A stretch of 10,281 nucleotides of DNA from an uncultured bacterium (GTDB taxonomy: Bacteria > Bacteroidota > Bacteroidia > Bacteroidales > Bacteroidaceae): contig CAJMQV010000063.1 of assembly GCA_905215575.1 (NCBI GenBank), positions 1 through 10,281 of the forward strand, in the 5' to 3' direction. The notes below the pieces were generated by a model. The model was not told the DNA's origin and did not search any database. It worked only from the letters and a program-made list of their open reading frames with translations. Numbering within the stretch: the first letter of the stretch is position 1; every line of letters starts with the position of its first letter. A program made the translations under genes and the position numbers. Below are positions 1 through 7,242 of the stretch, piece by piece.

Positions 1-7
1 TGATAAT

Positions 8-51
8 AAAAATGGTCTCGACGATTTTAAAAAATCATCGAGACCATTTTT
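8..51 (-). terminator. Intrinsic terminator after the transporter gene (possibly bidirectional)
   Basis: Two 21-nt arms (8-28 and 31-51) form a long hairpin with the core TGGTCTCGA/TCGAGACCA. On the plus strand one internal position (22 with 37) is a C-A mismatch; on the minus strand the same position is a G-U wobble, so the fold is complete only in minus-strand RNA. That fits termination of the leftward transporter gene, whose stop lies about 38 nt upstream. The minus-strand tail is UUUUUAUUAU. The plus-strand tail (T5-G-T6) is at least as good, so termination in both directions is possible. No gene is seen in 1-88. Confidence 0.8.
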
Positions 52-88
52 GTTTTTTCTTAGGACGTTTTCTTTTCAGGAATTTATT

Positions 89-1753
89 TTATATAAATAT
101 CATCAGAATGATCTGGGCCAGAATTACGCGGATGAACATGGCCAGCGGATAGACGGTGGCATAGCTTACCGAAGCCTGATTGCTTCCCTGATAAGTATCG
201 TTTACATAGCTTAATGCCATTGGGTTGGCCATACTTCCGCAGAGCATACCACAAGTTGTGCGGAAATCCATTTTGCTGAAGCGCAGAGCAATCCAACCAA
301 CAAGGATTACCGGAATAAGCGTAATGGCAAAACCAATACCGATCCACGCCGCTCCCTCCGGACGCATGACGGTTTCAAAGAAATGGGCGCCGGCATCGAT
401 ACCCAGACAAGCCAGATAGAGCGATAGACCGATAGCGCGCAACATCAGATTGGCACTGCGGGTGGTGTAGATGCGCATGTGCAGACGCGGACCAAAGCAA
501 CCCACGAGAATACCCACAACAATAGGACCTCCAGCCAAACCCAGCTTTACAGGAGTGTCAATACCCGGTATACTAATAGGTATGGCACCCAAAATCAATC
601 CCATAACGATACCGATAAAGATTGCGGCCAGATTAGGCTCTTTCAAAGAGGTGATGGTATTTCCCAATATTTTTTCTACTTGCTTGATGGCTGCCGCGTC
701 GCCCACTACCGTAAGACGGTCGCCTAATTGAAGTACCAGATCGGGAGTAGCCAATAACTTCACGCCACTACGCAGCACACGGCTCACATTGATGTCGTAA
801 GCATTGCGCAAGCGGAGAGACCCCAGGCGACGGCCGTTTATTTCCGGACGTGTTACGACAATATAGCTGGACACCAGTTCCCGGTCAATACTGTTCCAGT
901 CGATATCTTCCTTGTTCCAATCCCGGTTTTCCTGCTCACCGAAGAGCATGGTCAGAATAGGCATATCCTTTTCGATGGTAACCACCAGGATGCGGTCGTT
1001 TTCCATCAGAATGGTTTCGCGCGATGGAATGGTAACCTTTCCGTTGCGCCACAGACGTGAAATCACAAACTTGGTGTGACTGTCATTGGCCAGAGTTTCT
1101 ATTTTCTTGCCGTAAATACCAGGATTATGCACCTGAAAGGCCGCAATATAGGTGTGATTCGGGTCGTCTTCCTGTTTGATGTCCATGTCTTGTGGGCGGA
1201 CTATCAGTTTCTTGATGACAATGATAGCCAAAATGACTCCTACAACACCGAGCGGATAAGTCACCGCACAGCTAAGCGCTGCACTGCTGGCTTCCTGTCC
1301 CAATTGCTTTAAGGTTTGTTGGGCGGCACCCAGTGCCGGCGTGTTGGTGGTGGCACCGCAAAGCACACCGATCATGTCTTTGAGCGGAATCTGTGATGCA
1401 TAGCTGATAATGATGGCCATGGCCGTACCTAACAGGATGACAATCAGTCCTAAAAGATTCAATTGGATACCTTCTTTGCGGAAAGCGCTAAAGAATCCCG
1501 GACCCACCTGAAGGCCTAAAGAATAGACAAAGAGCACCAGACCGAAGCTCTCTGCGTAGTTCAACATGTCCGGATTGAGAGAAATTCCCAAATGTCCGGC
1601 GACAATACCCATAAAAAAGACAAAGGTAACTCCTAATGAGATACCTCCTATGCGGATCTTGCCCAGCGAAATGCCGATGGCGGTGGTCAGCGATAAAATG
1701 ATGATGGCCTGAAGGGCCGAATGTTCAAAGAATATACTGTTTATCCATTCCAT
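89..1753 (-). CDS. AspT/YidE/YbjL-type putative transporter with two RCK_C domains
   Basis: A 554-residue inner-membrane protein of the aspartate:alanine exchanger-like family (YidE/YbjL duplication type). Residues about 10-180 and 375-554 are hydrophobic, multi-helix halves. The first carries GLQVGPGFF (80-88) and CGATTNTPALGAA (132-144); the second carries a matching CGSMANPMALS segment, so the internal duplication of the family is visible. The hydrophilic middle (about 200-365) has two tandem RCK_C/TrkA-C modules, each with the typical E/GDRL-V-V strand near its end (ENDRILVVT 251-259, GDRLTVVG 344-351). RCK_C modules usually bind a small ligand and gate transport, so regulated exchange is likely, but the substrate cannot be read from sequence. 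The start at 1753 gives a full-length N-terminal helix; the next Met is at residue 48. It lies 209 bp downstream of trpA, with a hairpin between, so is probably a separate transcription unit. Fold family secure; aspartate/alanine as substrate is unproven. Confidence 0.88.
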   Translation of the reverse strand: MEWINSIFFEHSALQAIIILSLTTAIGISLGKIRIGGISLGVTFVFFMGIVAGHLGISLNPDMLNYAESFGLVLFVYSLGLQVGPGFFSAFRKEGIQLNLLGLIVILLGTAMAIIISYASQIPLKDMIGVLCGATTNTPALGAAQQTLKQLGQEASSAALSCAVTYPLGVVGVILAIIVIKKLIVRPQDMDIKQEDDPNHTYIAAFQVHNPGIYGKKIETLANDSHTKFVISRLWRNGKVTIPSRETILMENDRILVVTIEKDMPILTMLFGEQENRDWNKEDIDWNSIDRELVSSYIVVTRPEINGRRLGSLRLRNAYDINVSRVLRSGVKLLATPDLVLQLGDRLTVVGDAAAIKQVEKILGNTITSLKEPNLAAIFIGIVMGLILGAIPISIPGIDTPVKLGLAGGPIVVGILVGCFGPRLHMRIYTTRSANLMLRAIGLSLYLACLGIDAGAHFFETVMRPEGAAWIGIGFAITLIPVILVGWIALRFSKMDFRTTCGMLCGSMANPMALSYVNDTYQGSNQASVSYATVYPLAMFIRVILAQIILMIFI

Positions 1754-1757
1754 GCTG

Positions 1758-1789
1758 CAAAGTTATATCTTTTCTTTGTCAGCAGAAAT
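1758..1789 (-). promoter_or_regulatory. Possible Bacteroides-type promoter for the transporter
   Basis: Minus strand 1765-1758 reads TAACTTTG, an exact fit to the Bacteroides -7 consensus TAnnTTTG. About 20 nt upstream there is only a weak -33 candidate (ATTTCTG). The box ends 4 nt before the ATG, so a transcript starting the usual few bases downstream would have essentially no 5' UTR. Either the mRNA is leaderless, or this is a chance match and the real promoter is further upstream. Confidence 0.35.
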
Positions 1790-1879
1790 TCGGAATGCAC
1801 TTTTTTTATATTTATTCAAAAAAATGCATATTCTCCTTGTGCATGTCCTTCTTTTTCCTTCCCGAAGGACAAGAAATAG

Positions 1880-1926
1880 AGCGGAGTCCGATACTGATTT
1901 TGTGGACCTTCAGTCGGTGCTCCGCT
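1880..1926 (-). terminator. Probable trp operon terminator hairpin
   Basis: An imperfect hairpin lies 37 nt after the trpA stop. The outer stem is AGCGGAG (1880-1886) with CTCCGCT (1920-1926). The inner stems CCGA and CTG/CAG are separated by small bulges, around a loop centred near 1903. In minus-strand RNA the tail after the stem is CUAUUUCUUGU, only moderately U-rich; the plus-strand tail is U5. It is the best candidate for the end of the trp transcript, but leaky or bidirectional termination is possible. Confidence 0.5.
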
Positions 1927-1962
1927 TTTTCAGAAAGTATCTGTTCTTTGATGATGGTTCAT

Positions 1963-2736
1963 TTATTGTTGTAAGTCTTTCATCAGTTGGTCCAAGGCGT
2001 CCTCTGCATTTCCGTATTCCTCCAACAGACTGATGAATTTACTGCCGATGATGGTTCCGGCAGCATTGGCGCGTGCTGTTTCCAGCGTCTGGCGGTTGCT
2101 GATGCCGAATCCGATGAGGCGAGGGTTGTTCAGATTCATATTGTTTACCCGGTTGAAGTATTCCTGCAGAGGGTTTCCAAAAGCTTTCTGTGCGCCGGTA
2201 ATGGCTGCGGAGGACACCATATAGATGAAGCCGTCTGTATGCTGGTCTATGAGTCGGATGCGTTCTTCTTCCGTTGCCGGAGTGATGAGCATGATCATTT
2301 TCAGGTCATAGCGGTCGGCTACAGGTTTATATTCTTCCAGATAATTGCGGAAAGGCAGGTCGGGAATAATCATGCCGTCGATGCCGCATTCCGAGCAAGC
2401 CTGACAAAAAGCTTCGAAACCGAAGCGCATGATGGGGTTCAGATATCCCATGATGACCAGAGGAACCTGTACGGATTGTCGGATATCGCGCAGTTGCTCG
2501 AAGAGCAGACGCAGCGACATGCCATTGTTTAATGCCTGACGGGTGGCTTTTTGGATAACAGGCCCGTCGGCTAAAGGATCGCTGAAAGGGATACCGATCT
2601 CTATCAGATCCACTCCTTTGTTTTCTAATGTTCGGATGATTTCTGCGGTACTGTCCAATTTAGGATGTCCGGCACAGAAATAAAGAGAAAAGATGTTCTG
2701 CTTTTTCTCTTGGAATAATTTGTTGATGCGGTTCAT
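1963..2736 (-). CDS. trpA: Tryptophan synthase alpha chain
   Basis: A 257-residue cytoplasmic TIM-barrel enzyme that cleaves indole-3-glycerol phosphate to indole and glyceraldehyde-3-phosphate, passing indole through a tunnel to TrpB. The signature IEIGIPFSDPLADGP (45-59) contains the two catalytic acids: Glu46 and Asp57 have the same 11-residue spacing as Glu49/Asp60 of the Salmonella enzyme. GFGISNRQT near residue 210 is the phosphate-binding loop region. Length is normal for the family (about 250-270). It is the last gene of the operon, 16 nt after the trpF stop, while its partner trpB is the first. The start at 2736 is the only Met before the conserved core. There is no Shine-Dalgarno; the upstream 15 nt resemble those before trpD. 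Confidence 0.97.
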   Translation of the reverse strand: MNRINKLFQEKKQNIFSLYFCAGHPKLDSTAEIIRTLENKGVDLIEIGIPFSDPLADGPVIQKATRQALNNGMSLRLLFEQLRDIRQSVQVPLVIMGYLNPIMRFGFEAFCQACSECGIDGMIIPDLPFRNYLEEYKPVADRYDLKMIMLITPATEEERIRLIDQHTDGFIYMVSSAAITGAQKAFGNPLQEYFNRVNNMNLNNPRLIGFGISNRQTLETARANAAGTIIGSKFISLLEEYGNAEDALDQLMKDLQQ

Positions 2737-2752
2737 TTTGTGTCAGATGTGT

Positions 2753-3394
2753 TTATGGGTTTAATTGTGTCAGAAAGTTTCTCAGTAGGGTTGCGTCTTT
2801 CACCCCCGGTGATATTTCAAAGCGTGAGTTCAGATCAATACCGGCACAGAGCGGGTGATGAATTTCATGCAGCCGTTTGATGTCGTCTGGACCGATGCCG
2901 CCACTTAGCAAGAAGGGGAGTGTGCCGGAATAGTGTTGCAGGATTTGCCAGTCGAACTGTTTGCCGCTGCCTCCGGGAAGAGGGGTTTTCGTATCGAAGA
3001 GCAGAAAGTGGTACAGATTTTCGTATTGCCGGATGGATGCCAGATCTTCGGGCGTTGAAATGCTGAATGCCTTGATGAGCTGTACGGAAGCGAGTCCGCT
3101 TTGATTCAGAGTCAAGCGCAGATGGTGACAAAACTCCGGGGATTCCTGTCCGTGGAGTTGTACATAAGAAAGACCATAGGCGCGTACCGTGGACAGAATA
3201 TAGTCCGGAGTTGCGTTGACAAACACGCCGGTGCGGGCACACGCCGGCAGATAGTCCGGCTTTTGAGCTACGTAACGAGCGGACGGCTCCCAAAAGATAA
3301 ATCCCATCATGTCAATGCCCAATGCTTCTATTTGCCGGATATTGTCGCTTTGGCGCATGCCACATATTTTGATGCAGGAGAACGGCTTTTTCAT
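2753..3394 (-). CDS. trpF: Phosphoribosylanthranilate isomerase
   Basis: A 213-residue single-domain TIM barrel that performs the Amadori rearrangement of phosphoribosylanthranilate to CdRP. The family motifs appear in order: KICGMR (9-14) with the catalytic general base Cys11; VFVNATPDYI (57-66); VQLHGQES (78-85); LFDTKTPLPGGSGKQFDW (132-149), where Asp134 is the expected general acid; LLSGGIGPDDI (162-172); and GIDLNSRFEISPGVKD (185-200), which forms the phosphate site. Length is typical. Its ATG overlaps the trpC stop in the tetranucleotide ATGA (3391-3394), the usual arrangement for translational coupling. It is encoded separately from trpC, unlike the fused TrpCF of enteric bacteria. Confidence 0.97.
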   Translation of the reverse strand: MKKPFSCIKICGMRQSDNIRQIEALGIDMMGFIFWEPSARYVAQKPDYLPACARTGVFVNATPDYILSTVRAYGLSYVQLHGQESPEFCHHLRLTLNQSGLASVQLIKAFSISTPEDLASIRQYENLYHFLLFDTKTPLPGGSGKQFDWQILQHYSGTLPFLLSGGIGPDDIKRLHEIHHPLCAGIDLNSRFEISPGVKDATLLRNFLTQLNP

Positions 3395-4194
3395 ACGTGC
3401 ATCTGTTGAAGGAAATATTTCAGGCTTTCGCCCGGATTTTCGGTGCGCATGAACAGTTCTCCGATCAGGAATCCCTGAAAACCCTTTTGGCGCAGCTCGC
3501 GTGCTGTGGCGGCGTTCGAAATGCCGCTTTCCGAGATGCGGACGGTTTCCCGGGGCAGTTGTTCTGCCAAAAGAAACGAATGTTCGGTATCGGTGTGGAA
3601 GGTACCCAAATTGCGGTTGTTGATACCCACCACATCCACTGCATCGTTCAGATATTCCAGTTCCCGTTCGTGGTGAAGTTCGAGCAATACCTCCAGTTGC
3701 AGTTCCTTTGCCTTGCGGGCCAGAGCGATACAGGTGTTACGTTCCAGTGCTGATGCGATGAGCAGAATGGCATCTGCTCCCCAAAGGCGAGCTTCATAGA
3801 GTTGGTATTCGTCACAGATGAAGTCCTTTCTCAAGATAGGAAGGCTTACTTTGGAGCGTGCCGTGCGCAGGTCCTCGCTGCTGCCGCCAAAATATTTTGC
3901 GTCAGTCAGTACGGATAAGGCAGTGGCGCCCCCTTGTTCGTATGCCGGAGCGATGATTGCCGGATTCGCATTTTGTGAGATCCATCCTTTTGACGGAGAC
4001 TTCCGCTTGAATTCACTGATAATGCCGCTGTTGGAGTTCTGCAAGGCCTGTTTCAGAGAATAAGTGGGACGGAGCTGGCGTTGGCGATAGCGCTCCTTTA
4101 ACAGGTTTGCCAGTACCGACAATGGTACTTCCCGTTTGCTGGCTTCTACTTCATGGCGTTTGTGGGTCATGATTTCTTCCAATATATCTTTCAT
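3391..4194 (-). CDS. trpC: Indole-3-glycerol phosphate synthase
   Basis: A 267-residue TIM-barrel enzyme that closes the indole ring of CdRP with loss of CO2 and water. The motif EFKRKSPSKG (61-70) supplies the Glu-Lys-x-x-Ser-Pro signature (Glu61, Lys63, Ser66, Pro67). LRKDFICDEYQ (121-131) carries the catalytic Lys123. LLELHHE (170-176) carries Glu172, VGINNRNL (189-196) the binding asparagine, and SESGISN (221-227) the phosphate site. The reading frame stays open for another 54 codons upstream, but those overlap the end of trpD and do not resemble the family. The start at 4194 (MKDILEEI) gives the normal length and an intact N-terminal helix, 40 nt after the trpD stop. It ends in an ATGA overlap with trpF. 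Confidence 0.95.
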   Translation of the reverse strand: MKDILEEIMTHKRHEVEASKREVPLSVLANLLKERYRQRQLRPTYSLKQALQNSNSGIISEFKRKSPSKGWISQNANPAIIAPAYEQGGATALSVLTDAKYFGGSSEDLRTARSKVSLPILRKDFICDEYQLYEARLWGADAILLIASALERNTCIALARKAKELQLEVLLELHHERELEYLNDAVDVVGINNRNLGTFHTDTEHSFLLAEQLPRETVRISESGISNAATARELRQKGFQGFLIGELFMRTENPGESLKYFLQQMHV

Positions 4195-4234
4195 CGTGTT
4201 TGTGGTGTTTGTTTGAGAATGGTTTCTGTTGTCT

Positions 4235-5230
4235 TCAGCTGTTCTGTTCGATATAGCGTAGCAAAGTCTGATAAGCTTTTCCGCTTTCCAGAGCTTCGCG
4301 TGCCCGGGCCATGCAGTCGACCATTTCCAGATCCGGTTCCATAACCTTGATGGCAAAGGCTGCGTTTACCAATACAACAGTTTTACGGCTTTCATTGCTT
4401 TCATTTTTGAGGATGCTCACGAAAATGTCGCGTGCCTCTTCCACCGACTCGCCGCCATATATCTCTTCCGGGCGGATGACGGGCAATCCTAAATCCTTTG
4501 GAGTAAATATCTGTTCCATGCCCGGAGTCTTGATCTTGAAGGTGCCCGTAAGCGATATTTCATCGTAACCGTCCATACTGTTTACGATACCGTAATTGAT
4601 CCCCAATTGTTGGTTTACGTTGCTGTACAGGCGCATTTGGTTCAGGGTGGCCACGCCGAGCAGTTGGTTTTTGGGATTGGATGGATTGACCAGAGGTCCC
4701 AGCAAATTGAAACAAGTGGGGATTTGCATGGCCTTTCTTACCGGAGCTACAAACTTCATTCCCTTGGCAAAGAGCGGCGCATGCAGGTAGGTAAATCCAC
4801 AGGTGGCCAGATTGCGGCGCAGCTGGTCTTCGTTGTCAGTGAACCGCACGCCCAATGCTTCGAGCACATTGCTGGCACCGGATGTGGAGGTGGAAGCGTA
4901 ATTGCCGTGTTTGGCAACCGGATATCCGGCTGCAGCCACCACAAATCCCGAGCAAGTGGATATGTTGAAGGTGTTTTTGTTGTCGCCACCGGTGCCAACG
5001 ATGTCAATGATGTTGAAGTCCGAGAAATCAAGTGTTTTGCCGCTTTCTTTCAGTCCGTCGCGCAGTCCCAGCAGTTCGTCTACCTGAATGCCTCGCATCA
5101 GGAGTGAAGTCAGAAAGGCGGTGATCTGTACGTCGGTGTATTTTTCTTGAGTGATGTCGAGCATGATTTGCCGGGTTTCTTCCCGGCTCAGAGTTTCATT
5201 CTCGACCAGTCGTGTCAGAATCTGTTTCAT
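4235..5230 (-). CDS. trpD: Anthranilate phosphoribosyltransferase
   Basis: A 331-residue enzyme that transfers phosphoribose from PRPP to anthranilate. The N-terminal helical domain (1-70) is followed by the alpha/beta domain with GTGGDNKNTFNIST (79-92), the PRPP pyrophosphate loop; KHGNYASTSTSGASNVLEALG (107-127, read with the conserved KHGN at 107-110); VAPVRK (161-166) near the anthranilate site; FNLLGPLVNP (174-183); and the metal-binding DGYDE (220-224). Position 111 is Tyr, where many TrpD proteins have Arg after KHGN. The rest of the site is intact, so I take this as lineage variation rather than loss of function. Its first 35 nt overlap the end of trpG. There is no Shine-Dalgarno; the AC-rich stretch upstream is itself trpG coding sequence. 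Confidence 0.96.
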   Translation of the reverse strand: MKQILTRLVENETLSREETRQIMLDITQEKYTDVQITAFLTSLLMRGIQVDELLGLRDGLKESGKTLDFSDFNIIDIVGTGGDNKNTFNISTCSGFVVAAAGYPVAKHGNYASTSTSGASNVLEALGVRFTDNEDQLRRNLATCGFTYLHAPLFAKGMKFVAPVRKAMQIPTCFNLLGPLVNPSNPKNQLLGVATLNQMRLYSNVNQQLGINYGIVNSMDGYDEISLTGTFKIKTPGMEQIFTPKDLGLPVIRPEEIYGGESVEEARDIFVSILKNESNESRKTVVLVNAAFAIKVMEPDLEMVDCMARAREALESGKAYQTLLRYIEQNS

Positions 5231-5801
5231 TTGTGTCGTGATGTGTTAGCCAGTTTTTAATGATGTCTTTACCTTGTGGAGTCAGTACCGATTCCGGATG
5301 GAACTGTATGCCGCGGACATCGTATTGTTTGTGTTTCAGTGCCATGATCTGTCCTTCATCGCTCCAAGCGGTGATTTCCAGTTCTTCGGGGAAATCTTCA
5401 CGCGACACTACCCAGGAATGATAACGCCCGATGGGGAAAGTTTCCGGAAGACCTTGGAACAGATAGTCGTTGTGCTTTTGGTGGCACGGACTCTGTATGC
5501 CGTGGAACACCTGACTCAGATTGGTGAGCCGGGCGCCGAACACCTCGCCGATGGCCTGATGCCCCAGGCAGACACCGAGGATAGGTTTCTTCCCGGCATA
5601 AGTGCGGATGGTGTCCAGCAGCAGGCCTGCTTCTTCGGGAATACCCGGTCCGGGACTGAGGATAATCTTATCGAAGGCTTGCAAATCCTCCATGCGGAAC
5701 TGATCATTGCGCCATACGGTTACTTCCGCTCCCAGCTCCTTGACCATGTGACTCAAGTTGAAGGTAAACGAGTCATAATTGTCGATGATAACTACTTTCA
5801 T
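5196..5801 (-). CDS. trpG: Anthranilate synthase component II, glutamine amidotransferase subunit
   Basis: A 201-residue class I glutamine amidotransferase that hydrolyses glutamine and feeds ammonia to TrpE. It begins with the family's DNYDSFTFNL (7-16). It has the oxyanion loop SPGPGIPEEAG (49-59), the nucleophile elbow GVCLGHQAIGE with Cys78 (76-86), the RYHSW segment (126-130), and GIQFHPESVLTPQG (164-177) with His168 and Glu170 completing the triad. The core ends at about residue 187 (KNWLTHH), the usual TrpG length. The remaining polar tail of about 14 residues is encoded by the trpD initiation region, with a 35-nt gene overlap. It starts 25 nt after the trpE stop. The neighbouring trpE supports trpG over the similar pabA, although such subunits can serve both pathways. 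Confidence 0.95.
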   Translation of the reverse strand: MKVVIIDNYDSFTFNLSHMVKELGAEVTVWRNDQFRMEDLQAFDKIILSPGPGIPEEAGLLLDTIRTYAGKKPILGVCLGHQAIGEVFGARLTNLSQVFHGIQSPCHQKHNDYLFQGLPETFPIGRYHSWVVSREDFPEELEITAWSDEGQIMALKHKQYDVRGIQFHPESVLTPQGKDIIKNWLTHHDTNETDSDTTGRE

Positions 5802-5826
5802 ATCCGGTTCTTTTATGGAATCTTAA

Positions 5827-7230
5827 TTAGGAAATCTTTCCGGCCTGTTCGATGGCCTTGCGCAGCGCGCCGAGCTTGTTGTTGATTTCCTGGAGTTCAT
5901 ATTCTTCATTGCTTTGGGCCACGATGCCTCCGCCGGCCTGGAACCATAACTCCTGGTTGCGGCTGACAAACGTACGGATGGTAATGGCCTGGTTCAGGTC
6001 GCCGTTCAGTCCGATAAATCCGATGCAACCGCCATAGGCGCCCCGGTTGTGCGGCTCGTATTGCGAGATCAGTTCCATAGCCTTTACTTTCGGTGCTCCC
6101 GACAGGGTGCCTGCCGGAAACGTATCGATGAAGGTCTTGATGGCATTGCTCTGCGGCAAAAGCTGTCCGCTGACGCGGCTCACCAGATGAATGACGTGGC
6201 TGTAATACTGCATGTCTTTGTAGAATTCCACCTGCACATGGTCGCAGTTACGGCTCAGATCATTGCGCGCCAGATCCACCAGCATGACATGCTCTGCATT
6301 CTCTTTCGGATCGTGGCGCAGATATTCGGCGTTCTTCTGATCCGTTTCCTTGTTGCCGGTGCGTTTGGTAGTACCGGCAATAGGGTCAATATAGGCCTTT
6401 CCGTTTTCAATCTTGCAGTGCGTTTCCGGTGACGAACCAAAAATGCGGAATCCTCCGAAATCAAAATAAAACAGATAAGGGCTGGAATTGATGTGGCGCA
6501 GAGCGCGGTACAGGTTGAAGTCATCTCCTTCAAACCGTTGGATGAAGCGCCGGCTCAATACAATCTGAAACACATCGCCGCGCATGCAGTGGGCAATCCC
6601 TTTGCGGATGTTGCTTTTGTGCTCCTCATCCGTCAGGGTGCTGGTGATGTCGCCAACGGGACGGAAGGAGTAGGCGGTGAATTTCCGGTTCAGAATCATT
6701 TTCTCCAATTCTTCAAGACCGTCCTCTTCACCTTCAGAAACAAGTTCCAGCAAAGTCAGAGAGTTGTTGAAATGATCGAACACGATGACCTGCTTGTAGA
6801 GTATATAGATCAGGTCCGGCGCATCGTTCTTTTCGGAAACACTGTCTTTGATGGGGATATGTTCGAAATAACGTATGGCGTTGAAAGAGGTGAAGCCATA
6901 GAGTCCGCAATATCGGCTGTATTCGCCTTCTACGGCAAACCGGTTCAGAAAACCGTTGAGCACATCTTCGGTTCTGCAAGTGTCGTCAATGTTTTGTTCT
7001 GTGTTTGTGCCGTCGGGAAACGAAGCCTTTGCCCGCCCATGGCCAATCTCGATACTGGCCATGGGGTTCAAGGCGATAAATGAACGGCTATTGTCGTTGC
7101 CGTGATAATCAGAACTTTCCATCAGGGCGCTTTGAGGATATAAGTCGCGCACCTTGAGGTAAGTGCTTACGGGCGTCAGCAGGTCGCCCAGAATGTGTCG
7201 TGATTTTACGTGATATTTGTGTTGTTGCAT
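5827..7230 (-). CDS. trpE: Anthranilate synthase component I
   Basis: A 467-residue chorismate-utilising enzyme that makes anthranilate using ammonia from TrpG, the committed step of the pathway. The N-terminal domain has PVSTYLKV (20-27) and LMESS (36-40), matching the LLES motif that forms the tryptophan feedback pocket, so end-product inhibition is expected. The C-terminal catalytic domain shows RGDVFQIVLSRR (217-228), GSSPETHCKI (265-274), PIAGTTKRTG (283-292), HVMLVDLARNDLSR (314-327), FPAGTLSGAPKVKAME (371-386), the GAYGG-IG loop (397-404) and QAGGGIVAQSNEEYE (431-445), the chorismate/Mg2+ site. It is shorter than the roughly 520-residue enteric TrpE, mainly in the N-terminal half, without missing motifs. 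It lies 12 nt after the trpB stop. The feedback motif argues for trpE rather than pabB. Confidence 0.96.
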   Translation of the reverse strand: MQQHKYHVKSRHILGDLLTPVSTYLKVRDLYPQSALMESSDYHGNDNSRSFIALNPMASIEIGHGRAKASFPDGTNTEQNIDDTCRTEDVLNGFLNRFAVEGEYSRYCGLYGFTSFNAIRYFEHIPIKDSVSEKNDAPDLIYILYKQVIVFDHFNNSLTLLELVSEGEEDGLEELEKMILNRKFTAYSFRPVGDITSTLTDEEHKSNIRKGIAHCMRGDVFQIVLSRRFIQRFEGDDFNLYRALRHINSSPYLFYFDFGGFRIFGSSPETHCKIENGKAYIDPIAGTTKRTGNKETDQKNAEYLRHDPKENAEHVMLVDLARNDLSRNCDHVQVEFYKDMQYYSHVIHLVSRVSGQLLPQSNAIKTFIDTFPAGTLSGAPKVKAMELISQYEPHNRGAYGGCIGFIGLNGDLNQAITIRTFVSRNQELWFQAGGGIVAQSNEEYELQEINNKLGALRKAIEQAGKIS

Positions 7231-7242
7231 GTGTCGTGTGTC

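Noticed and set aside
1822..1846. ATGCA...TGCAT hairpin followed by T7 on the minus strand, between trpA and the transporter
   Set aside because: Only a 5-bp AT-rich stem with an 11-nt loop; too weak to call a terminator, although it could contribute to ending the trp transcript.
1987..2532. 181-codon open frame on the plus strand
   Set aside because: Entirely antisense to trpA, no recognisable protein pattern; a shadow of a real gene.
4195..4356. 54-codon N-terminal extension of trpC
   Set aside because: It lies over the end of trpD, does not resemble TrpC, and the start at 4194 gives the normal family length.
5274..5885. 203-codon open frame on the plus strand
   Set aside because: Antisense to trpG and the end of trpE, with no family motifs and composition typical of a reverse-frame shadow.
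6493..7083. 196-codon open frame on the plus strand
   Set aside because: Antisense to the N-terminal half of trpE, which carries clear family motifs.
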